From Streptomyces sp. TRM68367 (GTDB taxonomy: Bacteria; Actinomycetota; Actinomycetes; Streptomycetales; Streptomycetaceae): a DNA stretch of 63,587 nt. Location of the stretch: the NCBI RefSeq assembly GCF_014495685.1, contig NZ_JACTVI010000047.1:1-63587 (forward strand), read 5' to 3'. A program made the position numbers and the translations under genes. The first letter of the stretch is position 1, and every line of letters starts with the position of its first letter. Below the pieces are notes generated by a model. That model did no database searches, had not been told where the DNA came from, and saw nothing but the letters and a program-made list of their open reading frames with translations. Below, one piece after another: positions 46,049 through 53,605 of this stretch.

Positions 46049-48466
46049 TCAGGCAAGCTCTTCCTTCCGGTACATAGCACCCGGGTCTCGTACGGCGGTG
46101 AGCCCGTGCTCGCTGCTGTAGGCCCCGTCGATGACGTACACCTTCAGTTCCGTGTCGTAGCGCGCTCGGGGAACGGCGCTGGCGGGCAGCGGGATGAGGT
46201 AGTCATCGGCCAGTAGCCGGCCGGCGCGGCCTCGGGCTCGGTCGAGCGCGGCGGCGTAGTTGTTGCGGTCTGCGGTGAGGATGGCTTCGGTGCCGTCGAA
46301 GAGTTCGTCGAACCGCTCTGCGAGGTCGTCGCGGCTGTCGAAGGGATAGGTGAAGTCCAGGAAGGTGGCGGCGAATCGGTCTCGGTGGAAGAGCACGTCC
46401 TTTCGCCATGCTGTGCCCCAGTCGGTGGCGTAGATCTGGTTGAGCCATCCGGTGATGTCGTTTTCGTCGACGCGCTGTCCGTCGTGTGCGGTGATGATGC
46501 GCCAGGCTGCCAGGGTGGGGGCCTGCGGGTAGATCCCGTCGGCGAACCATTCGCCCGGTGAATTCTGGCGCGGGGTGTAGCGGGCGGCGTGCACGATGAC
46601 GTCGGCCGGGGGACGGGCGGCGATCCGGTTGGCTCGGCCGAATCTCTGGGCGAGGGCTTCGAGGTCTGCGGCGGCGGTGAACAGGACGTCGAAGTCGACG
46701 TCCATGGAGACTTCGAGGACCTGTGTGGAGACGACCAGTCCGGGCAGCCGCTCACCCCTCCGGGTGCGGTCGACGCTGTGGCGTTCGGTGATGTGCTGTT
46801 CCAGGCGGCTTCGGTCGCGGCGCTTGAAACGGGAGTGCAGCAGGGCCGCGGCCTCTGGGCCGAACAACTGGCGTGCGATGGGGCCGAGCTCGTCGTAGAG
46901 CTGTTGGGCCTGACGGATGTTGTTGGCGACGACGAGGACGGATTCACCGTTGTGCAGGCGCTCGGCGATCTCGGCGATCGCGGCCGGGTCGGTGAGCTGG
47001 TGGGGGCGGGTACGGATGCGGTGCCGGGCTGGTTGGTGGCTGTCGGCATCGTCGGTGCGGGTCACGGTCCCGGCGAGGGTGTCTTCGATGAGTTCGGCGA
47101 GGGCATCGGGCAGGGTGGCGGACAGGACGGCGAAGCGTCCGCCGAGCCGTTCCAGCAGGCTCATCATGGCCAGGATGTAGCCGAGCCGTTCGGTGTCGTA
47201 GGCGTGCAACTCGTCCATGATGAACACCGAGTTCGCCGCGTCCACCAGCAGGGAGGAGTGGGCCGCTCCCACTAGTGCGGCGCGCAGCAGCTGGTAGGGG
47301 GTGGTGATCCTCACCGTCTCCTTGAACAGCCGGGTGGTTGCCTGCCGAGCTACTGCTTTGCGCGCGGCGGTCACCCGTTCCGCGTCCCCGTCCTCCGGAC
47401 ACACCGCGTTGGCCAGGTGGTAGGCGGCTGCTCGCCCATGCGCCACACCGACCTGGTCTGCCGAGCCCAGTTCCCGAGTGGTGCGGTCCGCGTTGGCGTT
47501 GATCGACGCGAGGTAGGGCAGCGTGTAGAAGACGCGGGGCACCCCCTGTCCCGCGGCGTGCATGGTGGCGGTCTGGCGGCAGGCCCACAGCCAGGCGGCC
47601 TCGGTCTTGCCGCTGCCGGTCCTGGACCTGAGTAGCAGGTGGTTTTCGACCGCCGCTGCGCGCCGCTGGTGCGGTCGCAGGCTGTAGCCCTTGGCTGTGA
47701 TTGCCGCCTCCAGCCGGGCAGCGAAGGCCGGGCCCATGGGCTGGGTGAAGTGCAGCCTGCCGTGGGCGGACGAGAGGTGATCGGCCATGGTCACCGCGCC
47801 TTGGAGCACGACCGCGACCAACCCCTCCTCCGGGTCGACCCCGTACTCCCAGCGGTCCAGCAGCCCATTCAGCTCCCTGTGGGCCTGGGCGACCCAGTCC
47901 GCGCCGACGGACAGCGGCTTGACCGGCAGTCCCGCTGCGGACGCGGTCTCGTAGAGCCATTCGGCCAACTCGTCCGCGGCGGCCTGACCGACGGGAGCAA
48001 ACCGTGCCCGCCACTCGCCGACCGGTGCTGCCCCGTACAGCGCGGCAAGCGATCTGGGGGAGTTCGTCAACGGCCGGTGGTGGGTAGCGACGGCTGCCGC
48101 CACCCATGCCCGCAGCTCGTCGTCCGCGACCAGCTCGACGAATCCCAAGGAGAGCACCTCGTGGCGCTCGCCCCAGACTGGCCCCCCGGCGAGCATGAGC
48201 TGGCAGCCGTCGGGGATCTTCCCCGCATCGTGCAGCAGATCGGCCAGGGCAACCGTGTCCCAGAAGCCGGGCAGGATCCTTGCGACGAATGTGATCTGGC
48301 CGGTGCGCCGGGCCACGAGCCGGGCCGCGTCCAGGGCCGCGCTCAGGTGCACCGTCAACGGTTCAGCCTGCCAGTCGCCCCTGGTGCTCTTGGCCAGCAC
48401 CTGGGACAACACGGGGGGCCTGTCAAGTCCTCGTGATTCTGGTGGGGTTGATGACGGCACGAGCAT
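46049..48466 (-). CDS. cas3: Cas3 nuclease-helicase (HD plus SF2)
   Basis: The protein has 805 residues. ATG 48466 directly follows the cas5 stop. The HD nuclease domain shows His40, LLHDAGK (His79-Asp80), GERHE (His102) and ATHH (His129-His130). The SF2 helicase shows SRTGSGKT (281-288), MDELH (417-421, DELH in place of DEAH), LSATLP (448-453), STQVLEVSMDVDFD and ALAQRFGRANR. Both halves are intact. Cas3 is recruited by Cascade to unwind and degrade target DNA. It is the last gene of the operon and carries a repeat-like sequence within its first codons (48444-48460). Confidence 0.93.
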   Translation of the reverse strand: MLVPSSTPPESRGLDRPPVLSQVLAKSTRGDWQAEPLTVHLSAALDAARLVARRTGQITFVARILPGFWDTVALADLLHDAGKIPDGCQLMLAGGPVWGERHEVLSLGFVELVADDELRAWVAAAVATHHRPLTNSPRSLAALYGAAPVGEWRARFAPVGQAAADELAEWLYETASAAGLPVKPLSVGADWVAQAHRELNGLLDRWEYGVDPEEGLVAVVLQGAVTMADHLSSAHGRLHFTQPMGPAFAARLEAAITAKGYSLRPHQRRAAAVENHLLLRSRTGSGKTEAAWLWACRQTATMHAAGQGVPRVFYTLPYLASINANADRTTRELGSADQVGVAHGRAAAYHLANAVCPEDGDAERVTAARKAVARQATTRLFKETVRITTPYQLLRAALVGAAHSSLLVDAANSVFIMDELHAYDTERLGYILAMMSLLERLGGRFAVLSATLPDALAELIEDTLAGTVTRTDDADSHQPARHRIRTRPHQLTDPAAIAEIAERLHNGESVLVVANNIRQAQQLYDELGPIARQLFGPEAAALLHSRFKRRDRSRLEQHITERHSVDRTRRGERLPGLVVSTQVLEVSMDVDFDVLFTAAADLEALAQRFGRANRIAARPPADVIVHAARYTPRQNSPGEWFADGIYPQAPTLAAWRIITAHDGQRVDENDITGWLNQIYATDWGTAWRKDVLFHRDRFAATFLDFTYPFDSRDDLAERFDELFDGTEAILTADRNNYAAALDRARGRAGRLLADDYLIPLPASAVPRARYDTELKVYVIDGAYSSEHGLTAVRDPGAMYRKEELA

Positions 48467-49126
48467 CTATGCCTCTGCGGTTACGGGGTGGGCGGGTGGA
48501 AGCAGGGTGACGGCCTGCCCGGTGGGGGTGCTGTAACTGTCGGGAACGGTGGCGGTGGTGGTGCCGGTGGCGTCGAAGCGGTAGGTGCCCCACACGGTGC
48601 GGGCCCTGTCCATGCGGATCGCCGTGGGCAGACGCAATGCTGTTCCGGCGGTGCCGGGTCGGTCCTCGACCAGGGCGCCGCGCTGCTCGCCCGGGGTTCG
48701 CGTCAGATCGACGGTGTTGAGGAGGAGACCGACGAGGTCTTGGCTGCGGCCGAGACGCAGCGGCCAGACCGGGCGGCGCAGGACGCTGCGCCAACGTTCG
48801 GGCTGGTCGGTGATCCAGACCGTCAGAGTGGTGAAGGCCAGGAATTCGCGGTCCTTGGGCCCGGGGTTGGTAGGCCGGCCCTTGGCGTCCAGGGGGTGGT
48901 AGGTCTCCAGGTCGACGCCCTTGCCCCGGGCGTGGAAGGCCATGGCGAACTGGAAGGTCTCGGAGATGTGCTGCCAGCCGCCGGCCGCAGCGGCGAGCAT
49001 GCCGCCGACGGTGGACGGCGGCGGGCAGGGCAGACCGACCTGAACCCCGGAGTACAAGGGGTTGCGGAAGCTGGCCACCGGGGCGGTGAACGTGGCCTCC
49101 AGCGCCGTGACGGGTGTTGTGGTCAT
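48467..49126 (-). CDS. cas5: Cas5 Cascade subunit
   Basis: The protein has 219 residues. ATG 49126 overlaps the cas7 TGA (ATGA); the longer open frame to 49294 is Arg/Pro-rich shadow. The N-terminus ALEATFTAPVASFRNPLYSGVQVGLPCPPPSTVGGML is the classic Cas5 beginning: a beta strand, FR-P and P-PST--GML. Cas5 caps the 5' handle of the crRNA in type I Cascade. The length is normal for I-B Cas5. Confidence 0.9.
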   Translation of the reverse strand: MTTTPVTALEATFTAPVASFRNPLYSGVQVGLPCPPPSTVGGMLAAAAGGWQHISETFQFAMAFHARGKGVDLETYHPLDAKGRPTNPGPKDREFLAFTTLTVWITDQPERWRSVLRRPVWPLRLGRSQDLVGLLLNTVDLTRTPGEQRGALVEDRPGTAGTALRLPTAIRMDRARTVWGTYRFDATGTTTATVPDSYSTPTGQAVTLLPPAHPVTAEA

Positions 49127-50154
49127 GCCTTGACGTCCTCGAACCAGGCGTCGTGGGTGCCGTTCTCGATCTCCTGGGCCAGGCTGTTGAGGATGGTGCG
49201 CGGGTGGTCGATCACCACGGTGCCCGCGGTGATGAGGTCGGCGAGGTCGCGGCGGGCGCGGTCGCGCTGGTCGCCGAGGAATCCGGGCGCCCACCCGATC
49301 CGTACCGGGCCGTCGAGCTCGTCATGCCAGGCGGCGATCTCTTCGGCGAGGGTGTCAGCGGCGAAGGCGGGCTTGGCGTCCTTGTTGGCCAGCACGCGGG
49401 TGAAGGGATTGACGCCGCCCTTCATCGGAGCGAGGAGGATGAGGGCCGGAGTGCGGTCGCCGTAGTGGGCGGCGGGCTTGGCTCCTCCGCGCAGGGCAGC
49501 GAGGGTACGCAGTACGAGGGCGACACGGCGGCGGCGCTCGGCGATGTCGAGGACGAGGGCCGACACACCGCGGAACGTGGCCTCGGTGGCGCCCGCTGCT
49601 ACCGCTTCCTCCGCAGCCTGCGGCGGCAGGGCGATGCGGATGCCCTGCCCGTCGGTCTCGAAGGTGCCGACACGGGGCAGGTCGAGGTTGATGTCACCGG
49701 CACACACGGCGGTGTAGAACTCGTGCTCGTGGATGACCGGGTTGTCGTCGGCGCCGAAGCCGCGGGTCATGGTGCCGAAGTCGGAGGCGATCCGCTGGGG
49801 GGTGACGCTGACGAAGGTGCCGGTGGCGAGGACGGTGTCGCGCTGACAGGAGCTGTCCGAGCCGCTGATGGCGACCATGTAGCCGAACAGATCATCGTCG
49901 AGGAACTGGTCCGGCCGGCCCTTGGTGTATGCCTGCTGCTTCTTTCCCTTGCCCTCGCGGATGACGGGCGAGACGGGCTCGTCGGCGGGAAGGCTGTCGC
50001 GCCACCAGCGGCGCACGGCCTGGGGGGCGATGTAGGGGTAGGTGTCGCGGCCGACGTGCATCTTCTTGACCGTGCCGACGTTGTCCTGGCCGCGGCCGTT
50101 GTTCGGGGCGCCAGCCTGGATGTCGAGGGCAAGCTTTCCGGCGAGGTGCGTCAC
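49123..50154 (-). CDS. cas7: Cas7 (Cst2/DevR-type) Cascade backbone
   Basis: The protein has 343 residues. GTG 50154 overlaps the cas8 TGA (GTGA). The RAMP-like start (HLAGKLALDIQAGAPNNGRGQDNV, TVKKMHVGRDTYPYIAPQAVRRWWRDSL) and the central loops with GFGADDNPVIHEHEFYTAVCAGDINLDL match the Cst2/DevR group of Cas7, the type I-B marker. Several copies bind along the crRNA spacer. Confidence 0.9.
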   Translation of the reverse strand: MTHLAGKLALDIQAGAPNNGRGQDNVGTVKKMHVGRDTYPYIAPQAVRRWWRDSLPADEPVSPVIREGKGKKQQAYTKGRPDQFLDDDLFGYMVAISGSDSSCQRDTVLATGTFVSVTPQRIASDFGTMTRGFGADDNPVIHEHEFYTAVCAGDINLDLPRVGTFETDGQGIRIALPPQAAEEAVAAGATEATFRGVSALVLDIAERRRRVALVLRTLAALRGGAKPAAHYGDRTPALILLAPMKGGVNPFTRVLANKDAKPAFAADTLAEEIAAWHDELDGPVRIGWAPGFLGDQRDRARRDLADLITAGTVVIDHPRTILNSLAQEIENGTHDAWFEDVKA

Positions 50155-51575
50155 TGAGTGATTCCTTCCTCAAGGGCTTCGGCGTCGGTGGGGTCGATGG
50201 CGTCGGCGTCGAAGTCCTCGACGACGGTCTTGGCGTCCTTGGGCTGCCAGCCGCGGCGGTGCAGCTCGGCGAGGACGGAGGTCAGCAGGTACTGGCGGAA
50301 GAACCAGGCGTTGCCGTCCTGGCTGGGAGAGAACAGCAGCTCGAACCCGTTCTCGGTGATCAGCGGTGCGCCGTCGTCAGGCCGGGTCAGGACCCATTCC
50401 ACGGAGTGACGCTGCAGCCAGTTACGCAGGTCGGTGCCGCGACCGGCACGGAACAGCGCGTGGAAGCCGGTGAGCTTGCCCCCGGTGTCATCGGGCTTGA
50501 ACAGCGCGGCAACGCGCTGCGCGGTCCGGCGGATCTCGGCCAGATCCTTTTCGTCCATGTGCATCACCTCGTGCAGGTAGGAGCCGATCAGTTCGGCAGC
50601 GGCCAGGGACTCGGGCACCGGCATGCCGCGGGCCTCGGTGCGGGCGGCCAGGTAGGAAGCGAGAACGGCGGGGATACTCTCGGGCCGGTTGAACACCCTC
50701 CAGGCGAGGTTCTGAGCGCCGCTGCCCTTGGCGGTGCGGCAGGCGCGCAGCAGGCATGCGAGGCCTGTGCGCCGTTCGGGGAGCCGGGTGGTGGTGCGGA
50801 GCCATTCGGCGAGCGGCTGATCCACCGCGTGGGTGGACAGGGCCTGCTCCTGGTTGTTATTGGTGAAAACCAGGAGTTCCACCCCGGCCGTGACGCGGTG
50901 CTCGTAACCGCGAAGCGCGGCCAGCGCCATCACCTCTGGCTTCGGGCTGGCCGGTTTCGCCCCGGCGGTGATCAGTAGCCCGTTGCGATGCACCTGTCTG
51001 CGGGCGGTGTGAGCGGCGAGGCGTTCGTCCCAGGTGTGCACGATCGTGCTCGGGCCGCCGGAGAGGTGGCTGCCGAAGGGGAGCGCATGGAAGGAGCAGA
51101 CGCATGGCCAGCACAGGGCCAGGCCGGCGTGCCCGCGTGGGGTGGTGTTGCGGTAGGCGATCGACTCGGCGAGGACGATGTCGCTCTTGCCGAAGAACCC
51201 GACCGCCGCCGCATCGCACAGTGCGCAACCGGCCTCCGGCCAGCTCTCAGGCGCGGGGACGGTGCGCCAGGCCCGAACAGCCTCGGTGACCTCGACGTCG
51301 GAAAGCTTCTTGTTCCGCGGGTGGTTCATCTTGCTGTTCGGCCACAAGCTGTAGGAACACTTCAGCAGGAACCCGGCCTCGGCTTTGGTGTCCCTCACGA
51401 GGGCAGCCTGCACGGCAGCCGCGGTCAGCTTGGCGGTGGCATCGCCGAACATCGTGCCGACCACCTCGTCCGGGACCCGTACGCCGGCCAGCGCGGTAAG
51501 GGCGAAGGCCCCGGCGCGCTGCAGGGGATGTGGCGAGAGCCGTAACGCGCTCTGCTCGGCGGACAGTTCGCTCAC
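50151..51575 (-). CDS. cas8: Cas8 large subunit, type I-B (Cst1-like)
   Basis: The protein has 474 residues. GTG 51575 overlaps the cas6 TGA. Residues 115-165 carry two CxxC pairs with a His (CALCDAAAVGFFG, LALCWPCVCSFH), a zinc site as in Cst1/Cas8a1-type proteins. The C-terminus is helical. Identification rests on position between cas6 and cas7, the zinc motif and size; Cas8 proteins are poorly conserved. It would recognise the PAM and help open the target. Confidence 0.8.
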   Translation of the reverse strand: MSELSAEQSALRLSPHPLQRAGAFALTALAGVRVPDEVVGTMFGDATAKLTAAAVQAALVRDTKAEAGFLLKCSYSLWPNSKMNHPRNKKLSDVEVTEAVRAWRTVPAPESWPEAGCALCDAAAVGFFGKSDIVLAESIAYRNTTPRGHAGLALCWPCVCSFHALPFGSHLSGGPSTIVHTWDERLAAHTARRQVHRNGLLITAGAKPASPKPEVMALAALRGYEHRVTAGVELLVFTNNNQEQALSTHAVDQPLAEWLRTTTRLPERRTGLACLLRACRTAKGSGAQNLAWRVFNRPESIPAVLASYLAARTEARGMPVPESLAAAELIGSYLHEVMHMDEKDLAEIRRTAQRVAALFKPDDTGGKLTGFHALFRAGRGTDLRNWLQRHSVEWVLTRPDDGAPLITENGFELLFSPSQDGNAWFFRQYLLTSVLAELHRRGWQPKDAKTVVEDFDADAIDPTDAEALEEGITQ

Positions 51576-52318
51576 GCGACCACCCACCCGAGCCCGGCCC
51601 CGGTCTGTTGCCCCATGCCCGCGGACCACAGCGCGGCCAGCGCGCGGGCACCGCCGCTGATCTCGACTTCCACACGGGCACCGGTCCGCTGCCCTGAATG
51701 GCCTTGGCCCGTCACCCGGAACGAGCGGCGCGGCCCCACCCACGTGATCGCCTCAACGCCAATATCGGGCGCATGCCCGAAGGACTCCGCACGGCGATTG
51801 AGATTGCGTTCCAGCGCCACCGGATACCCGGGATCCTCAGGAAGCAACGCCCGCACAGGTGTGTGCTCGCCGCCGGGCCCTGGGCGATCGTACTCGGAGA
51901 GGTGGAGCGGGTTTGCGGTACGCAGCCGGGCCCGGCCACTGGTGAACGTCGGCGGCTGCTGGACGGTGACGCTGGCGACTTGGAGGGCGATCCCACCCCA
52001 ATCGAGCAATGTGCGCTCGGGGTTCATGAAGTCCAGAGCCAGGGCCTGCACCAGCTCGGGCAGCGGGCTGCCGAACTCCAGGTAGCCGGTGCCGCGCACC
52101 GGGTACTTTCCGCGGACGCGGGGTGCGTTCGGGAATGTGGGCGCGCTGTGCCCGAACGGGGCGATGCCGTAGGGCCCCCAGCCGTTCTCATGGATCTTCT
52201 CGGCCAGCTCGGGAGCGGTCCGGTACAGGGCGTCGTAGATGATGCCGCGGCCCGGGGCGAGGACATCTCCCCACGGGATCTCCCGGGCCCGGGTGTTGAT
52301 CTGTAAGCGAAGTCGCAC
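51572..52318 (-). CDS. cas6: Cas6 crRNA-processing endoribonuclease
   Basis: The protein has 248 residues. GTG 52318 has GAGGGAGA just upstream and is preferred to the longer frame from 52375. The RAMP fold starts VRLRLQINTRAREIPWGDV. The C-terminal glycine-rich loop (SAGMGQQTGAGLGWVVA) is the Cas6 signature, and the nearby FGHSAPTF and NPLHLSEYD may contribute catalytic His. It is the first gene of the cas operon and would cut both arrays to make crRNAs with the 8-nt handle. Confidence 0.88.
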   Translation of the reverse strand: MRLRLQINTRAREIPWGDVLAPGRGIIYDALYRTAPELAEKIHENGWGPYGIAPFGHSAPTFPNAPRVRGKYPVRGTGYLEFGSPLPELVQALALDFMNPERTLLDWGGIALQVASVTVQQPPTFTSGRARLRTANPLHLSEYDRPGPGGEHTPVRALLPEDPGYPVALERNLNRRAESFGHAPDIGVEAITWVGPRRSFRVTGQGHSGQRTGARVEVEISGGARALAALWSAGMGQQTGAGLGWVVA

Positions 52319-52494
52319 TCTCTCCCTCGTACTTCTCCCCAGCGGGGTGGATGACGGCACGTCAGGACACGTCAAAGCACCGCCCTTACAAGGACGTTGA
52401 CGTAGATGGGAACGTACAGGGAGCCACTGACAACGCTGATCGAGCGCGAACTTCCAGGCGTATTGTGGTAGTCCTGATCCGCGTCGGAGAGCAT
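52319..52494. promoter_or_regulatory. Cas-operon promoter region and array 2 leader
   Basis: These 176 bp lie between the cas6 start (minus) and the first repeat of array 2 (plus), so they should hold divergent promoters. At 52344-52360 is GGGGTGGATGACGGCAC, 16/17 identical to 48444-48460 inside cas3 and related to the repeat. CCCCAGCGGGG at 52337-52347 can form a small hairpin. I could not assign -35/-10 boxes. Confidence 0.5.
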
Positions 52495-53145
52495 GTAGTG
52501 ATCAGCCCAAGGCGGTTCGCGACATCGACAGGCCGGCGTAGTGTGCGAAGACCGTGTCGGTCGTCATCAGCCCTGGAGGGTTTGCAACAGCTTTTCCCAT
52601 ACTTTGCGCCAGCCCGTGTGCGCCGTGGTCATCAGCCCGAGAGGGTTCGGAACCACAGCGGCTCGAACGGCTCCAGGTCGCCATCGCGTTGTCATCGACC
52701 CAGAAGGGTTCGCAACAGCCATAGCTCGCGCTGTTCTTCCTCCCCGACCACGCCGTTATCAGCCCGCGAGGGTTCGAGACAGGCCTTGTCTGCGGGCAGC
52801 AGCCGCATCGTCACCGTCGTCATCTGGAAATTGGTGTTCGAGCTGTGGGTCGAGGACCACTGCGGTCGTGATCAGCCCAAGGGGGTTTGCAACATACGAT
52901 CCATTGGGGACCGCTCCCTTCTGGCATAGCTTGATCAGCCCTGTAGGGTTCGACACAGACCGTCCCTGGATAGTCTGCGGCCGTGCCTCGTCTTCATCAG
53001 CCCAAGAAGGTTCGCAACGGCCAGCCTCGCTCCATCAGAATGGGGGTGCGGATCGTCATCAGCCCCGGAGGGTTCGGAACAGCGCGGCGATGGTGATGAC
53101 GGTTTTGCCGGTGCCCGCCTTCATCTGCCCAGGAGGGTTGGAAGC
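52495..53145 (+). CRISPR. CRISPR array 2: 11 repeat units, opposite strand to array 1
   Basis: The repeat family is the same as array 1 but read on plus. Units start at 52495, 52560, 52625, 52688, 52752, 52816, 52865, 52928, 52990, 53052 and 53117, each 29 nt. Spacers are 33-36 nt. The unit at 52816-52844 keeps only GTCGTCATC and GTTCGAG of the repeat and is followed by a 20-nt stub spacer, marking a local deletion. Repeats are very variable (for example TGATCAGCCC or TTATCAGCCC starts). The leader should be on the cas6 side. Confidence 0.9.
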
Positions 53146-53292
53146 AAGCATGGCCGCGCGGCTCGGATCGCCAGGCACCGGAAGCCTTCACCATTCGTAG
53201 GGTGGTCCGAAATGCGATCGAGTTGACCACGGAGAATCCAGCCGCTGGCCGACCGCGGACGATCACGTCTAGGTGCCACGCGTTGGTCAGGG
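53146..53292. other. Gap between array 2 and the relaxase operon
   Basis: A stretch of about 147 bp separates the last repeat from the stop of the small minus-strand gene. No promoter, terminator or further repeat is evident. Confidence 0.35.
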
Positions 53293-53589
53293 CTATTGCC
53301 CTCCGTGAGCTACCAGTTCGCCGGCCCAGAATGCCCGTATGGCCTCTTCGAGGATGGCCGTGTAGCGCTTGAGTTCGTGGTTCTCCTGAGCCAGTGGGTT
53401 GTCTCGGTCGGGGCTGGCCGCGAAGGCGGCATCCATCTCCTTCAGTCGGGTCTCCAGTGCCGACAGCTCCGGTGTGCGACCTGATGCCACGGCGAGTCGT
53501 GCGGCTCGCCGGGTGGCGAACTGTGTGAGGAGTTCCTGCTGTTCGGCAGTGAGCCCTTCGCCGGTGGTGTTCTGGTTCTGCTCGTCCAT
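53293..53589 (-). CDS. Small acidic helical protein downstream of relaxase
   Basis: The protein has 98 residues. ATG 53589 has AAGGAG 6 bp upstream and lies 16 bp after the relaxase stop, so it is co-transcribed. It is helical (LTAEQQELLTQFATRRAARLAVASG, ELSALETRLKEMDAAF) and likely coiled-coil. Its function is unknown; it may be a relaxosome accessory. Confidence 0.7.
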   Translation of the reverse strand: MDEQNQNTTGEGLTAEQQELLTQFATRRAARLAVASGRTPELSALETRLKEMDAAFAASPDRDNPLAQENHELKRYTAILEEAIRAFWAGELVAHGGQ

Positions 53590-53605
53590 GTCGTCTCCTT
53601 CTTGG

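Noticed and set aside
46049..52318. CRISPR system as type I-E or I-G/I-U
   Set aside because: There is no cas11/cse2 or I-E style Cas6e order and no Csb-type fusion. Cas7 of the Cst2/DevR type and the order cas6-8-7-5-3 indicate I-B.
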